A stretch of DNA of 64,000 nucleotides from CBDFHV01 sp965247705 (GTDB taxonomy: Bacteria > Pseudomonadota > Alphaproteobacteria > Rhodospirillales > CAMCUA01): the NCBI GenBank assembly GCA_965247705.1, contig CBDFHV010000064.1, forward strand, positions 1 through 64,000, read 5' to 3'. Position 1 is the first letter of the stretch, and every line of letters begins with the position of its first letter. Position numbers and translations under genes: made by a program. A model generated the notes under the pieces. The model saw only the letters and a list, made by a program, of their open reading frames with translations. It was not told where the DNA came from and did not search any database. This document shows positions 1 to 7,495 of this stretch, in pieces.

Positions 1-903
1 AGATGAGCTTCTCCGGTGTCCCGCTGCGAACCTCGCCCGTGGGATAGATGCTCTCGTAGCCGGGGCGCGCGCTTCATGGCGTTGTTGAGTTGCAGGCGGG
101 TAGCGTTCCTGCCGCAGATCACCTGGCCGCCGCGCAGCATCTGCTCCGGCCCCACATCGCTGCGGCGCATCTTCCAGACGAAGGCGTCGTGCCGGCCGTA
201 GGGGATGGGCCGGCCCTCGCGCGCCATGGTGGCGAGGCGAATGACGGCGCTGTCGCCGGCCTGGCGGTGGATCTCGGTCAGCATCACGTCGGGCTCGGCC
301 TCGGTGAAGGCTCCCTGGCCCCTGATCGGCGGCAACTGGCCGGGATCGCCCAGCACCAGGATCGGCTTGCCGAAGGCCAGCAGATCGCGTGCCATCTCTT
401 CGCCGACCATGGAGACCTCGTCGAGGACGACGAGCTTGGCGTCACGGACGGCGGACTGGTCGTTGAGGACGAAGCGGGGCTTGTGGGCGTCGTCGAGCCG
501 CAGCTCGAGCGAGCGCAACCGGGATTCCTCGAGGAGCCGCGCGGTGGAATCGAGGCCGGCGAGCCTCGCCTTGATCTCGGCGATATCCTTCTTGACCTTC
601 TCGATCTCGGCCTCGGTCGCCTCCGAGACGCGGTAGATCAGGCTGTGGATGGTCGAGGCCGGCGTTGCCCTTGCGGGTCATCACCAGCGCCGCCTTGCCG
701 GTGAAGGCGCCATAGAGCACGCCGTTCGAGCCTTCCTCGAGGCCGAGCTCGGCGATGGCGTGGCGGGTGATGGTCGTTTTGCCCGATCCGGCATAGCCGT
801 AGACGCGGAACACCTGCCGGTCGCGTGTGCGATGGTTGAACCAGTCCGCGATATCGGCGATCGCCTTGGCCTGGGCGTCCGAGGGCGTGAAGTCGTCGGT
901 CAT
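1..903 (-). pseudogene. RecD-like ATP-dependent DNA helicase, 5' complete, runs off left edge, frameshifted
   Basis: Superfamily 1 helicase of the RecD/AAA_30 type, expected to unwind DNA in the element's replication or recombination. Walker A is VYGYAGSGKTT near residue 40; Walker B is VLDEVSMV, followed by a GDPGQLPP motif. The ATG at 903 has a GGGAG ribosome site 8 bases upstream; ATGs at 942 and 921 are less likely. Reading is broken near 656, where KGNA continues as ASTIHSLIYR in another frame, and again near 65-70, where the sequence continues as YESIYPTGE. Both breaks lie in GC-rich runs. It is the last gene of the leftward recombination operon. Either a pseudogene or two sequencing indels; family call is firm, integrity is not. 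Confidence 0.8.
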
Positions 904-920
904 CGGTCGGTCTCCCAACA

Positions 921-1343
921 TCAGAACCGATCCTCCCGGCAATAGCCCCGGGCAGCCGTTTCCGGCGGCAGATTCAGGCCCCGCAGCGCATAGAGCAGCG
1001 AGATGAACTCGGGTTCCGTGAGCCGGCGTTCATTCCCGCCCAGATGGCTCCGGGCGAGGTCGTTAAGCGCCCGCACCTGCCACCAGGAGAAGTCGGCCGC
1101 GCGAACCACGTAGTAGGCGGGAAGGCCCGCCCGTTCGGCGAGGCGCATGAAGGCGCGCGCCGGCTTGCCGTCGAGGTCCCAGGGCCGGGCATGTTCGAGC
1201 TTGCATTCGATCAGCGCCACCGGCTCGCCCGCATGGAACTCCAGGAAGTCGATATCGATCGCCGGACAGTTCCAGCCCCAGCGGCGATGGCGGAGCGAGA
1301 GTTCCCGGTCGCGCCAGCCCGAGCGTTCCTGCCTAACCCGCAT
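921..1343 (-). CDS. Small PD-(D/E)XK nuclease-like protein
   Basis: 140-residue protein of an uncharacterised mobile-element family. The centre reads AIDIDFLEF then VALIECKLEH, i.e. an Asp, a short hairpin and an E-x-K, the usual core of PD-(D/E)XK nucleases (VRR-NUC-like). No other domain is visible. Its start overlaps the end of the methylase gene by 11 bases and its end sits 17 bases before the helicase start, so it is translated as part of the same operon. The family context (methylase, Cas4-like nuclease, helicase) fits a role in DNA processing. The nuclease assignment rests on a short motif only. Confidence 0.6.
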   Translation of the reverse strand: MRVRQERSGWRDRELSLRHRRWGWNCPAIDIDFLEFHAGEPVALIECKLEHARPWDLDGKPARAFMRLAERAGLPAYYVVRAADFSWWQVRALNDLARSHLGGNERRLTEPEFISLLYALRGLNLPPETAARGYCREDRF

Positions 1344-2605
1344 GGCGCACCTCCCGCAGGGTCTCCAGGAGACGGCCGCGGGCCTGTTTCACGGCCGCCC
1401 CGTCACTGTCGGAGCCGATGAACAGGCGGTTCATGCCGAGGGCCGCGACGCCGGTGGTGCCGCCGCCGAGGAACGGATCGAACACCGTCTCGCCGGCACG
1501 GCTGAAGCGGCGCACCAGATCGGCCATGCCGCTTTCGGACTGCCCCCAGTGATGGAAACGCTTGTCGTTGGCATCGCTGCGCGCCACGTCGCCGACCCAC
1601 TCGCCCGGGTATCCGGCGTCGTCCGGGGTCGTTGACGAACCACAGAACCGGCTTCCAGAAGGTGTTGACCTTGCGCTCCCAGAGCTGGACCGACTGGCCG
1701 CCCGGGGTGAGGTAGGCCACCGTCCAGTGGTAGCGAAGGTGCGGCGTCATGGCGGCGATGATCTCGGGCAGGTACGACTGCCCGGCCATGACCAGACAGC
1801 AGCCGCCGGGGCGGAGAACCCGGGCGGCGGTCCGCGCCAGATCGCCGTAGACCGGCAAGAAGGCGCGCGGGTACGGCGGATCGGTGACGATGCAATCGAC
1901 GCTGCCGGGCTCGACGTGCTCGGGTATATCGGCGACGGCGGCGGCGAACAGGCGGCACCGGTCATCGGCGGCCGGCAAATCCGGAGGCGGCGTCTCGCGG
2001 TTGTCTCGGCGGCGGGCTGCGGCGGCCCGGCGCAGGGTCTTGTGTTTGCCCGAACGGACGCTGTCGACCAGGGTGGCCTGCTCCTCGGGCGGACGGTCGA
2101 CGATGGCGGCGGCGTCGCTGACCGCGATCTTTCCTTCCTCCACCGCGCGGACCAGGGCGGCAGCTCCCGCTTCGCGTACCCTGGCGGCTCGTTCGACGTT
2201 GCGTTTACCGACGTTGAGAAGACGGGCGGCCTCTGCCTGGCCGAACCTTTCGCCAATTGGCGAAAGGTCGGTCCGCTCGCCCTGGCGCATGGTCGCCAAT
2301 CGCGCCGCGACCATGGCCCTCTGGCTCTCGCTGAGATGCCGGCGGTGAAGGTTCAGACTGACGACGAAGGCGGTCGGATCGCCGCCGTCGTAGACCCGGT
2401 AGGCCGGCAGCACGGCGGCGAGCCGGCAGGCGAGGTCACGGTTGCGCCCGTCGAGAATGCGACCCTCGCCGTCGAGCCAGATGGGCTCTCGGAGGCCATG
2501 GCTGCGAATGTCGTCGACGAGGCGGTCGAAGTCGGCGCCGGCCATCATCGGAAAGGCCTCGGCGACGGGATGGTGGGGACGGAGGGTTTCGTTCAGGTCC
2601 GGCAT
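1333..2605 (-). pseudogene. ParB-like N-terminal domain fused to a DNA N4/N6 methyltransferase, frameshifted
   Basis: The first part carries a ParB/Spo0J-like nuclease/CTPase-type fold: IWLDGEGRILDGRNRDLACR, then RRHLSESQRAMVAARLA, followed by an HTH-like stretch (AARLLNVGKRNVERAARVRE). The second part is a DNA methylase: the DPPY motif in CIVTDPPYPRAFL, and the SAM-binding DPFLGGGTTGVAA at the end. The two parts of the methylase are in different frames: VNDPG near 1625 continues as DDAGYPGEWVGDV. A one-base gain or two-base loss explains this. Start ATG at 2605 overlaps the nuclease gene. ParB-methylase fusions are typical of phage-like elements and may protect or mark element DNA. Modification target unknown. 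Confidence 0.8.
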
Positions 2606-3405
2606 CGGAACGGGTTCTCCGTGCCATCGGTCGTCGATTCGGCCTCCCAGCATCGGCGCGCGTACTCGCAGAAGCGGCAGAGATAGAAGTCCGCATTTGC
2701 AGCGATGCGCGGCGGCAACTCGCCGGCCTCGGCGGCGCGGATGACCTGCACGGCTTTGTCGGAGAGCGCTTGCGCCGCGGCCGCATCGAACGGCACGGCC
2801 TCGTGGTAGAGCGCCTGGGTGTCTTTGTTCATGGCCGTGAACAGCGCGTGGCCGAGCTGCATGTAGGCCATGTAGAGCTGGACCTGCCCGTAATAGACCG
2901 GCTTCGAGGCGCGCAAACCCCGCTTGACGGTGTCGGTCCAGGACCGCGCGTTGAGCGCCTTGTGCTCCCAGAGCGCGGGCCAGGCGAGGCCGACATCGGG
3001 CCCGGCGGTGATGACGCCGTCGATATGACCGCGCAGCCGTCCGCCGGCGGCCGAGAAGCCGAACTGGTCGCCGTCGCGGCGGGTGGTGCGCAGATCGAAG
3101 CCGGCGGCCTGTAGCCACTCGACGGAAAGCGCCTCGAACCGATGGCCGGCGGCGAACACGCGCAGCAGCGCGCCGTCGAAATCCTGGCCCGCGTCCTTCG
3201 GCGTGTGGGTGACCTCGTAGACCAGCTTGCGCGCGCAGGGCTCGCCGATCCGGCTCGCGCCGAGATAGTCGCGTGGACGCGCCGCGCGTTCCGCCGCCTC
3301 GAGCGCGGCATCGATCGCGGCGTTGATCTGCCGCCCCGCATCGGTGACGGCGGAGGGCCGCAGATAGACGAAGCCCGAGCCGTGGTTGAGATCGATCACC
3401 GTCAT
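2593..3405 (-). CDS. Cas4/RecB-like PD-(D/E)XK exonuclease with Fe-S cysteines
   Basis: 270 residues. A cysteine in GEPCARKLVYE near the N-terminus and three in LCRFCEYARRCW near the C-terminus give the four-Cys arrangement of Cas4/AddB-type Fe-S nucleases. The intervening part has the RecB-type nuclease features (GRLRGHIDGVI, WEHKALN with the E-x-K, and YYGQVQLYMAYM, the QxxxY motif). Expected to resect dsDNA ends, producing 3' tails for the strand-annealing or RecA-like steps of recombination. The ATG at 3405 (MTVIDLNHG) is chosen because the longer upstream reading overlaps the preceding gene in another frame. No cas genes or CRISPR array are nearby, so this is the phage-type, not the CRISPR-type, protein. 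Confidence 0.8.
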   Translation of the reverse strand: MTVIDLNHGSGFVYLRPSAVTDAGRQINAAIDAALEAAERAARPRDYLGASRIGEPCARKLVYEVTHTPKDAGQDFDGALLRVFAAGHRFEALSVEWLQAAGFDLRTTRRDGDQFGFSAAGGRLRGHIDGVITAGPDVGLAWPALWEHKALNARSWTDTVKRGLRASKPVYYGQVQLYMAYMQLGHALFTAMNKDTQALYHEAVPFDAAAAQALSDKAVQVIRAAEAGELPPRIAANADFYLCRFCEYARRCWEAESTTDGTENPFRCRT

Positions 3406-3413
3406 CGCGGCCC

Positions 3414-3778
3414 TCAAAACGGAATTTCGTCGTCGAACGGAACGGCCTCGGCGGCCTGGCGCTGCATGGAGTCCTGGAAGCCGTCGACGCAGGCCTCGAT
3501 GATCCGGTCGATCTCTTGCGCCGACCGGTCGTGGAACGGCGCCAGGAGACCGAGCTCGCCCAACGCCTCGGCGAAGAACCGCCTGGCGTCCTTGACCGCC
3601 CGCTTCTCCATCGCGGTCTTGTCGATCACGCCGTGAGCCCTCCCGGCGAGCGCCGATCCGGCATCGAGGCAGCGCATCGAGCAGAAGCGGTAATGGGGGT
3701 AGCGGTCCCATTGCAGCCGGAGGCAGAATCCGAAGCCTCTGGCTTCGCGTCCGCAAAGGGCACAGGGCCGGCGGTCAT
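3414..3778 (-). CDS. DUF6511-like small zinc-finger-like protein, start frameshifted
   Basis: About 120 residues. Its N-terminus has RPCALCGREARGFGF and YRFCSMRCLD, two CxxC-type pairs that suggest a small zinc site; the rest is acidic and helical and ends FDDEIPF. It resembles DUF6511 proteins found in alphaproteobacterial phage-like elements. The reading frame has no proper start: ATG at 3778 lies one base out of phase. A missing C in ATGACC(C)GCCGG would give MTRRPCALC and repair it. Function unknown. Confidence 0.5.
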
Positions 3779-4000
3779 CAAGAGGCGAGCAAGATCGCCG
3801 TCCCGCGTGCGCCGCATCCCGATCCGCTCCGAGGCCAGCACGATGAAGCGCGCAATGGCGTTCGACGTCATCGCTTCGAGCTCGCCCATGGTCAAAGAGC
3901 GGATGGGCCGGTGGAGCCCGCGTCTTGCTTCGAGCCACGCGCCGGCGGCCCTTGCGGCTTCGCGAGTGATGTGGGCCTGCCATTCGTCGTCGGTCATCAT
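3626..4000 (-). CDS. Conserved small element protein, unknown function
   Basis: 124 residues as read, beginning MMTDDEWQAHITREA and containing a conserved GELEAMTSNAIARFIVLASERI helix-rich stretch. The end after about residue 74 is probably an artefact: it reads into the next gene in the wrong frame, so the true product is likely some 75 residues. The start overlaps the stop of the preceding gene as ATGATGA, implying translational coupling. Proteins like this accompany the ssDNA-binding and nuclease genes in related elements. No function can be assigned. Confidence 0.5.
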   Translation of the reverse strand: MMTDDEWQAHITREAARAAGAWLEARRGLHRPIRSLTMGELEAMTSNAIARFIVLASERIGMRRTRDGDLARLLMTAGPVPFADAKPEASDSASGCNGTATPITASARCAASMPDRRSPGGLTA

Positions 4001-4788
4001 CCGTTCAGCCAGTCGGGCCCGGACGGCGCCGGAGCGGGCGCGGCAGCGGGCTGTGTGGCCGGTGCGGCGGCTTCCGCGGGTGGTGCCGCGGGTGCGCCGG
4101 CAGGCGCCTGTGTGGCCGCCTGTGCCGCCGGTTGCTGCCAGGCCCGCGCCGCGGAGGCTGGCGCGGGTTGGGCTTGCGGCTGCTGCCACGCGGCCTGGGT
4201 CCGGGCCGGCGCGGGCGAAGCGGCGCCGGTGCCGCGGGACCGTGACGGCGCCGGCGGCACCGCCTCGCCCTTCATCACCGCCCGCCATTCCTTCTCGTTC
4301 GGCAGCACCGGGCGGTCGAGCCGGTTGCGGTCCGGGTAGCGTGGATCGTTGTTGGGCTCGACCATGATCCTGGCGACGAAAGCGATGCTGTTCAGATCGG
4401 CGAGACCGCGCAGCTGACGCTTCTGCCGCGCCGCTTCGCTCATGTCCTCCGGGTCGAGGCCGAGCGCGCTGTCGATCATCGCGCGGACCATGCGCTTGGA
4501 GATGTTCCAGCCGATCGAGGCGCCGTTCTCGTCGACCTTGCCGCCGGCGACGGTGAACAGCTGCCAGAATTTGCGGCGCGCATGCGGGCCCTCGGCCACG
4601 GTGAACTCGCAATCGAGCGAGAGCACGTCGCTGCCCGGCGTGTTGGAAGCCTTCAAGAGACCCTTGTCGTGCTCGCCCTGGCCGTCGACGCCGCCCGGGC
4701 GGACGGTCATGACGACCTTGGCGAAGCTGCCGTCGGGGATGAGATCGGTGCCCTGGTGGGGCTCGACGTCATTGAAGTTGTAAGTCAT
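3997..4788 (-). CDS. Putative phage-type single-stranded DNA-binding protein
   Basis: 263 residues. An N-terminal folded part of about 170 residues (MTYNFNDVEPHQGTDLIPDG, LSLDCEFTVAEGPHARRKFW, WNISKRMVRAMIDSALGLDP) is followed by a long Ala/Pro/Gln-rich linker and a short tail ending GPDWLNG. A globular core plus flexible tail is the layout of SSB proteins, and its place beside a RecA-like ATPase and exonuclease supports that role. There is no recognisable OB-fold motif that I can confirm. An AAGGAG ribosome site lies 8 bases before the ATG. Confidence 0.5.
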   Translation of the reverse strand: MTYNFNDVEPHQGTDLIPDGSFAKVVMTVRPGGVDGQGEHDKGLLKASNTPGSDVLSLDCEFTVAEGPHARRKFWQLFTVAGGKVDENGASIGWNISKRMVRAMIDSALGLDPEDMSEAARQKRQLRGLADLNSIAFVARIMVEPNNDPRYPDRNRLDRPVLPNEKEWRAVMKGEAVPPAPSRSRGTGAASPAPARTQAAWQQPQAQPAPASAARAWQQPAAQAATQAPAGAPAAPPAEAAAPATQPAAAPAPAPSGPDWLNG

Positions 4789-4803
4789 CGCGATTCTCCT
4801 TTC

Positions 4804-5670
4804 TCAGCTGGGTTGCGCCGGCGTCGTGGACGCGGACGGCCGGTTGATCTTGTCGAGCAGTGCTCCGAGGTCGGGCGGCTCGGTGATGTCGAGGCGCCCC
4901 GAGCGGTCCTTGGCCGGCAGGCGATAAGGGTTGCCGGAGCGGCAGACCAGGCGGCGGGTCTCGCCGCTCTCCGGCACGTATCGCCAGCCGTCGCCCCCCG
5001 AACCGGCATCCGCCTCAAACAGGCCCATGGAGATCACCTGGTCGACGATGCCGGGCAGCTCACGGGCGGCCTTGCCGCCCTCCATCTGCGGGCGCCAGTG
5101 CTCGCGGTTGAACTCGTCGGACACGCGCTCGAGGATGCCGACGAAGATCGCCGTCTTTGCGGTTGCGTGCTGCAGGTGCTTCAGGAGGCCGATGACCTCG
5201 CGCGCGAGCACTCCATAGGCGCCGCGGAGATCGGGCTTGCCGGTCTTGTCGGAGATGGATTCGGGCCGGGTCCTGGCCCAGGCCATGGCCTGGCGGGTGA
5301 GATCGGTGATCGAATCGACGAAGACGATGCGTTTGCCGGCAACCACCGGCACGAGCTCGGCGTAGACCTGGGCGACATGGCCGTAATGGCCCTCGGAGAA
5401 GAAGGCGTTCGGATCGGCCGCGGGATCGACGCCGCCGACGAGGCAGGCGATGTCGAGGGCGTCGGCGAAGGTGCGCACCGGGATGCTCATGCCGGGCCAG
5501 TCCTGGACCGACTTCATGCCGGCCTCGAGATCGATGCACAGCGTCTCGTCCGGCGGCAGGGTGCGGAGCAGCGAGGTCTTGCCGACGCCCGAGGGGCCGA
5601 ACAGCGCGACGGTGGTCTTGCCGCGGGCCTCGGCGAGGCGCTCGTCGGCGGTGATGATGCGCAGGCTCAT
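4804..5670 (-). CDS. RecA-like phage ATPase (AAA family recombination protein)
   Basis: 288 residues. Walker A FGPSGVGKTSLLR near residues 24-35, Walker B-like KRIVFVDSITDLTR near residue 118, and the region after it (NREHWRPQMEGGKAAREL) matches the phage nucleotide-binding 'ATP-binding protein' family that works with SSB in recombination. Start ATG at 5670 has a GGAGG seven bases upstream; longer readings run into the upstream gene. It overlaps the preceding gene as ATGA. Likely loads onto ssDNA together with the neighbouring binding protein and nuclease; substrate not provable from sequence. Confidence 0.72.
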   Translation of the reverse strand: MSLRIITADERLAEARGKTTVALFGPSGVGKTSLLRTLPPDETLCIDLEAGMKSVQDWPGMSIPVRTFADALDIACLVGGVDPAADPNAFFSEGHYGHVAQVYAELVPVVAGKRIVFVDSITDLTRQAMAWARTRPESISDKTGKPDLRGAYGVLAREVIGLLKHLQHATAKTAIFVGILERVSDEFNREHWRPQMEGGKAARELPGIVDQVISMGLFEADAGSGGDGWRYVPESGETRRLVCRSGNPYRLPAKDRSGRLDITEPPDLGALLDKINRPSASTTPAQPS

Positions 5671-6014
5671 GATCTGCCTCCTCTCATGCGCGGCGGCGCC
5701 CGTCGGGCCCGGACCGCGATGTAGCTGTAGTCGGCGTCGCCATGACGCTTCTGGACGAGATGAACGAGGCCCTGCCCGGAGGCCCGCATCGCGCGGGCGG
5801 CGAGGCGGTCGAGCGCGGCCCGGGCGTGCGCGTCCGCCGCGTCCGGCCGCTGCTCGCGGTCGACGCTGAGATAGCCGCGGTGGAAGGTGATCCGGCTGCC
5901 GGGATGGGCGGCCTCGAGCCAGGCCGCGAAGGCGGCCTCGTCCATGACGAGGGAGGGCGTCCGTGGACCGGGGATCGGCGCCGCCGGACACGGGCTCAGG
6001 GCGAGTTGGTTCAT
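5667..6014 (-). CDS. Small conserved element protein, unknown function
   Basis: 115 residues with a recognisable block, MDEAAFAAWLEAAHPGSR then ITFHRGYLSVDRE and an arginine-rich C-terminus (YSYIAVRARRAPPRMRGGRS). The same pattern recurs in phage-like elements of alphaproteobacteria but has no known function. It is coupled at both ends by four-base ATGA overlaps with its neighbours in the leftward operon. Confidence 0.6.
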   Translation of the reverse strand: MNQLALSPCPAAPIPGPRTPSLVMDEAAFAAWLEAAHPGSRITFHRGYLSVDREQRPDAADAHARAALDRLAARAMRASGQGLVHLVQKRHGDADYSYIAVRARRAPPRMRGGRS

Positions 6015-6109
6015 GCGCCGCGCCCCCGGCCGGCGGCGCCGAAGGCGGGCGAAGGGCGCGATTCGGGTTCGGCCAGGCGCTCGTCGGCACAGAGGACCGG
6101 GAATGCCAT
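6011..6109 (-). CDS. Possible 32-residue protein in the recombination operon
   Basis: A short open frame (MAFPVLCADERLAEPESR, then Pro/Gly/Arg-rich). Its ATG is fused to the stop of the gene upstream (TAATG) and its TGA overlaps the ATG of the gene downstream (ATGA). Precise coupling on both sides is the only support; composition alone would not justify it. Confidence 0.4.
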   Translation of the reverse strand: MAFPVLCADERLAEPESRPSPAFGAAGRGRGA

Positions 6110-6405
6110 TACTTGCACCCCGTCATCTCGGCAATCGCGTCGAGAGCATTATCGGCGCCGAGGGCACCACTTTTGCGCGCCCTGTCATGGACGCGGCGCA
6201 AAGCGTCGGTCTGGGCATAGATGGACAACGACTTGGCCTGCAGCGCCATCTGGGCAAAGGCAATGTCGTCGATGGATGCCGTCTCGATAGGCTTGGTTAC
6301 CTCTGCCCGGCAATTGCCGAGCGGAGGGATACGGATGTTGTCGGGGAGATCGGCGAAACCGCTGCTGGTTTCGCGCAAGCGCTCCACTTTTGTCTTCGCG
6401 GTCAT
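6109..6405 (-). CDS. Small element protein, first gene of the leftward operon
   Basis: 98 residues: MTAKTKVERLRETSSGFADL, a central DNIRIPPLGNCRAEVTK, and an alanine-rich helical part (FAQMALQAKSLSIYAQTDAL) ending EMTGCK. I do not recognise it. A GAGGTGAcc ribosome site precedes the ATG. About 180 bases upstream lies one of the two copies of the element's promoter-like repeat, so this is probably the operon's first gene and may be regulatory. Confidence 0.55.
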   Translation of the reverse strand: MTAKTKVERLRETSSGFADLPDNIRIPPLGNCRAEVTKPIETASIDDIAFAQMALQAKSLSIYAQTDALRRVHDRARKSGALGADNALDAIAEMTGCK

Positions 6406-6581
6406 TTGGTCACCTCGTTGTTCGGGGAGAGACGGAAGGTCGGTTTGCCGAGGTATGGCTTCATGAAACGCTCTCCGCGTCGTTTGCTATCGGGCGGCCA
6501 CCGGGCCGGGCGCGGCCCAAGGAGCGAAGCCGTCGCGCTATTTCCCGAGGGGTCTTGTATTCACGCGAGGGCCCGGCTGTT

Positions 6582-6626
6582 CGGCCTCTAATCGATACAT
6601 ACCGAGCCGCTCGCGGAATCGTCGGA
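6582..6626 (-). promoter_or_regulatory. Element promoter-like repeat, copy A
   Basis: A 45-base sequence ahead of the leftward recombination operon. It aligns without gaps to 11826-11870; by hand count 32 of 45 bases agree. On the minus strand the shared blocks are TCCGACGA, 12 variable bases, CTCGGTA, then TATCG and TA with GGCC. Two conserved blocks at fixed spacing, each ahead of an operon of the same element, suggests a shared promoter or activator site. It overlaps no gene apart from lying just downstream of the sigma-like gene's stop. Confidence 0.55.
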
Positions 6627-6630
6627 AGGC

Positions 6631-7212
6631 TCAGTGGCGCGGTCCGATGCCGACCCTGGCCAAGGCGGCGCGGACCTTCGCGACCGCGTCGTAGATGAAG
6701 GGCCGGGATGTGCCGGTGGCGTTGGCGATCTCGGTCACCGTATCGATCGCCAGACGGTCACACAGAAGGACGAGATGCTCGGGCAGACCACCGATGGCAT
6801 GGGCGAGGTCATGGCGCAGGGTGATTGCCTCGTCCCATCTGCGTTCGGGGGTATCCCACAGTGCGTCATCGGAGGAGATGGTCGCGCCCAGTTCTATCGG
6901 GCCGCCGGCGTCATCGTGGATCGGCGCGTGCAGGCTCTCATGTTCGATGGCCGCTCCTCGCTTCTCGGCGAGAGCGGCCTTGATCAATGAGGCCGCGTGG
7001 TTCTCGACGATGCGCGCGATGAAGGTGTTGCGACCGGCGCGGCTGGGATCGAAGGCGGGCAGCCTGCGCAGTAGATCGAGCATCAGCTCCTGTTCAAGAT
7101 CTTCGATGTCGGTGGAAAGGAACGCCCGGGTGCGGGCCAATTGGCGGGCGTGAAAACGGATCTTGGTTACGGCATAGGAATCGATGCCGTCGTAACGGTT
7201 TCGGGACTCCAT
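6631..7212 (-). CDS. Sigma-70-family-like regulator of the element
   Basis: 193 residues. The N-terminal half has a region-2-like stretch: LSTDIEDLEQELMLDLL, RRLPAFDPSRAGRNTFIARI, VENHAASLIKAA. The C-terminus has a region-4-like HTH: LAIDTVTEIANATGTSRPFI followed by YDAVAKVRAALARVGIG. This matches small sigma factors encoded by phage-like and conjugative elements. A candidate target is the repeated sequence at 6582-6626 and 11826-11870, the first of which lies immediately downstream of this gene. Could instead be a non-sigma HTH regulator. Confidence 0.65.
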   Translation of the reverse strand: MESRNRYDGIDSYAVTKIRFHARQLARTRAFLSTDIEDLEQELMLDLLRRLPAFDPSRAGRNTFIARIVENHAASLIKAALAEKRGAAIEHESLHAPIHDDAGGPIELGATISSDDALWDTPERRWDEAITLRHDLAHAIGGLPEHLVLLCDRLAIDTVTEIANATGTSRPFIYDAVAKVRAALARVGIGPRH

Positions 7213-7334
7213 GGTTTTCGCCTTGGTCTGAGTGGCGGGCTCGAGGCCCGGTCACTCGCGACTCGCGAAAACTCACCGGAGGGCCGGATTGGCCGCCCCA
7301 GGGCGGCCGGAGAATCCGGTTCAAACACAACAAA

Positions 7335-7353
7335 ACCGCCGGAGTACGGCGGT
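7335..7353 (-). terminator. Hairpin followed by T-rich tract (minus strand)
   Basis: ACCGCCG/CGGCGGT with a 5-base loop; on the minus strand it is followed by TTTTGTTGTG, the layout of an intrinsic terminator. It would stop leftward transcription, yet the nearest leftward operon ends at 9398 with a rightward gene in between. Confidence 0.45.
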
Positions 7354-7394
7354 GAAGACAGTTCGAAAAAAAGTGCGGTGGGCGAATTCAGGGG

Positions 7395-7410
7395 CGGTGA
7401 AATTTCACCG
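7395..7410. promoter_or_regulatory. 16-bp perfect palindrome upstream of the OLD gene
   Basis: CGGTGAAATTTCACCG is a perfect 16-base palindrome about 85 bases before the OLD-family start and 180 bases from the divergent sigma-like gene. It is a reasonable operator for a dimeric repressor controlling one or both; the protein that would bind it is not evident. Confidence 0.4.
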
Positions 7411-7495
7411 AAGATCGAAGGCCATTCCGTTTCATGCCACTGGTAAACTGGTTAGGCTCTGGCGGTACATCACTTCCCGGAGGGTCGAAGGAGAT

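Noticed and set aside
1562..2686. 374-codon plus-strand frame opposite the methylase
   Set aside because: Antisense shadow of the ParB-methylase; no start signal or domain.
2593..3405. Cas4 of a CRISPR system
   Set aside because: Four-Cys nuclease is Cas4-like, but there are no other cas genes or repeat-spacer arrays; it belongs to the phage recombination module.
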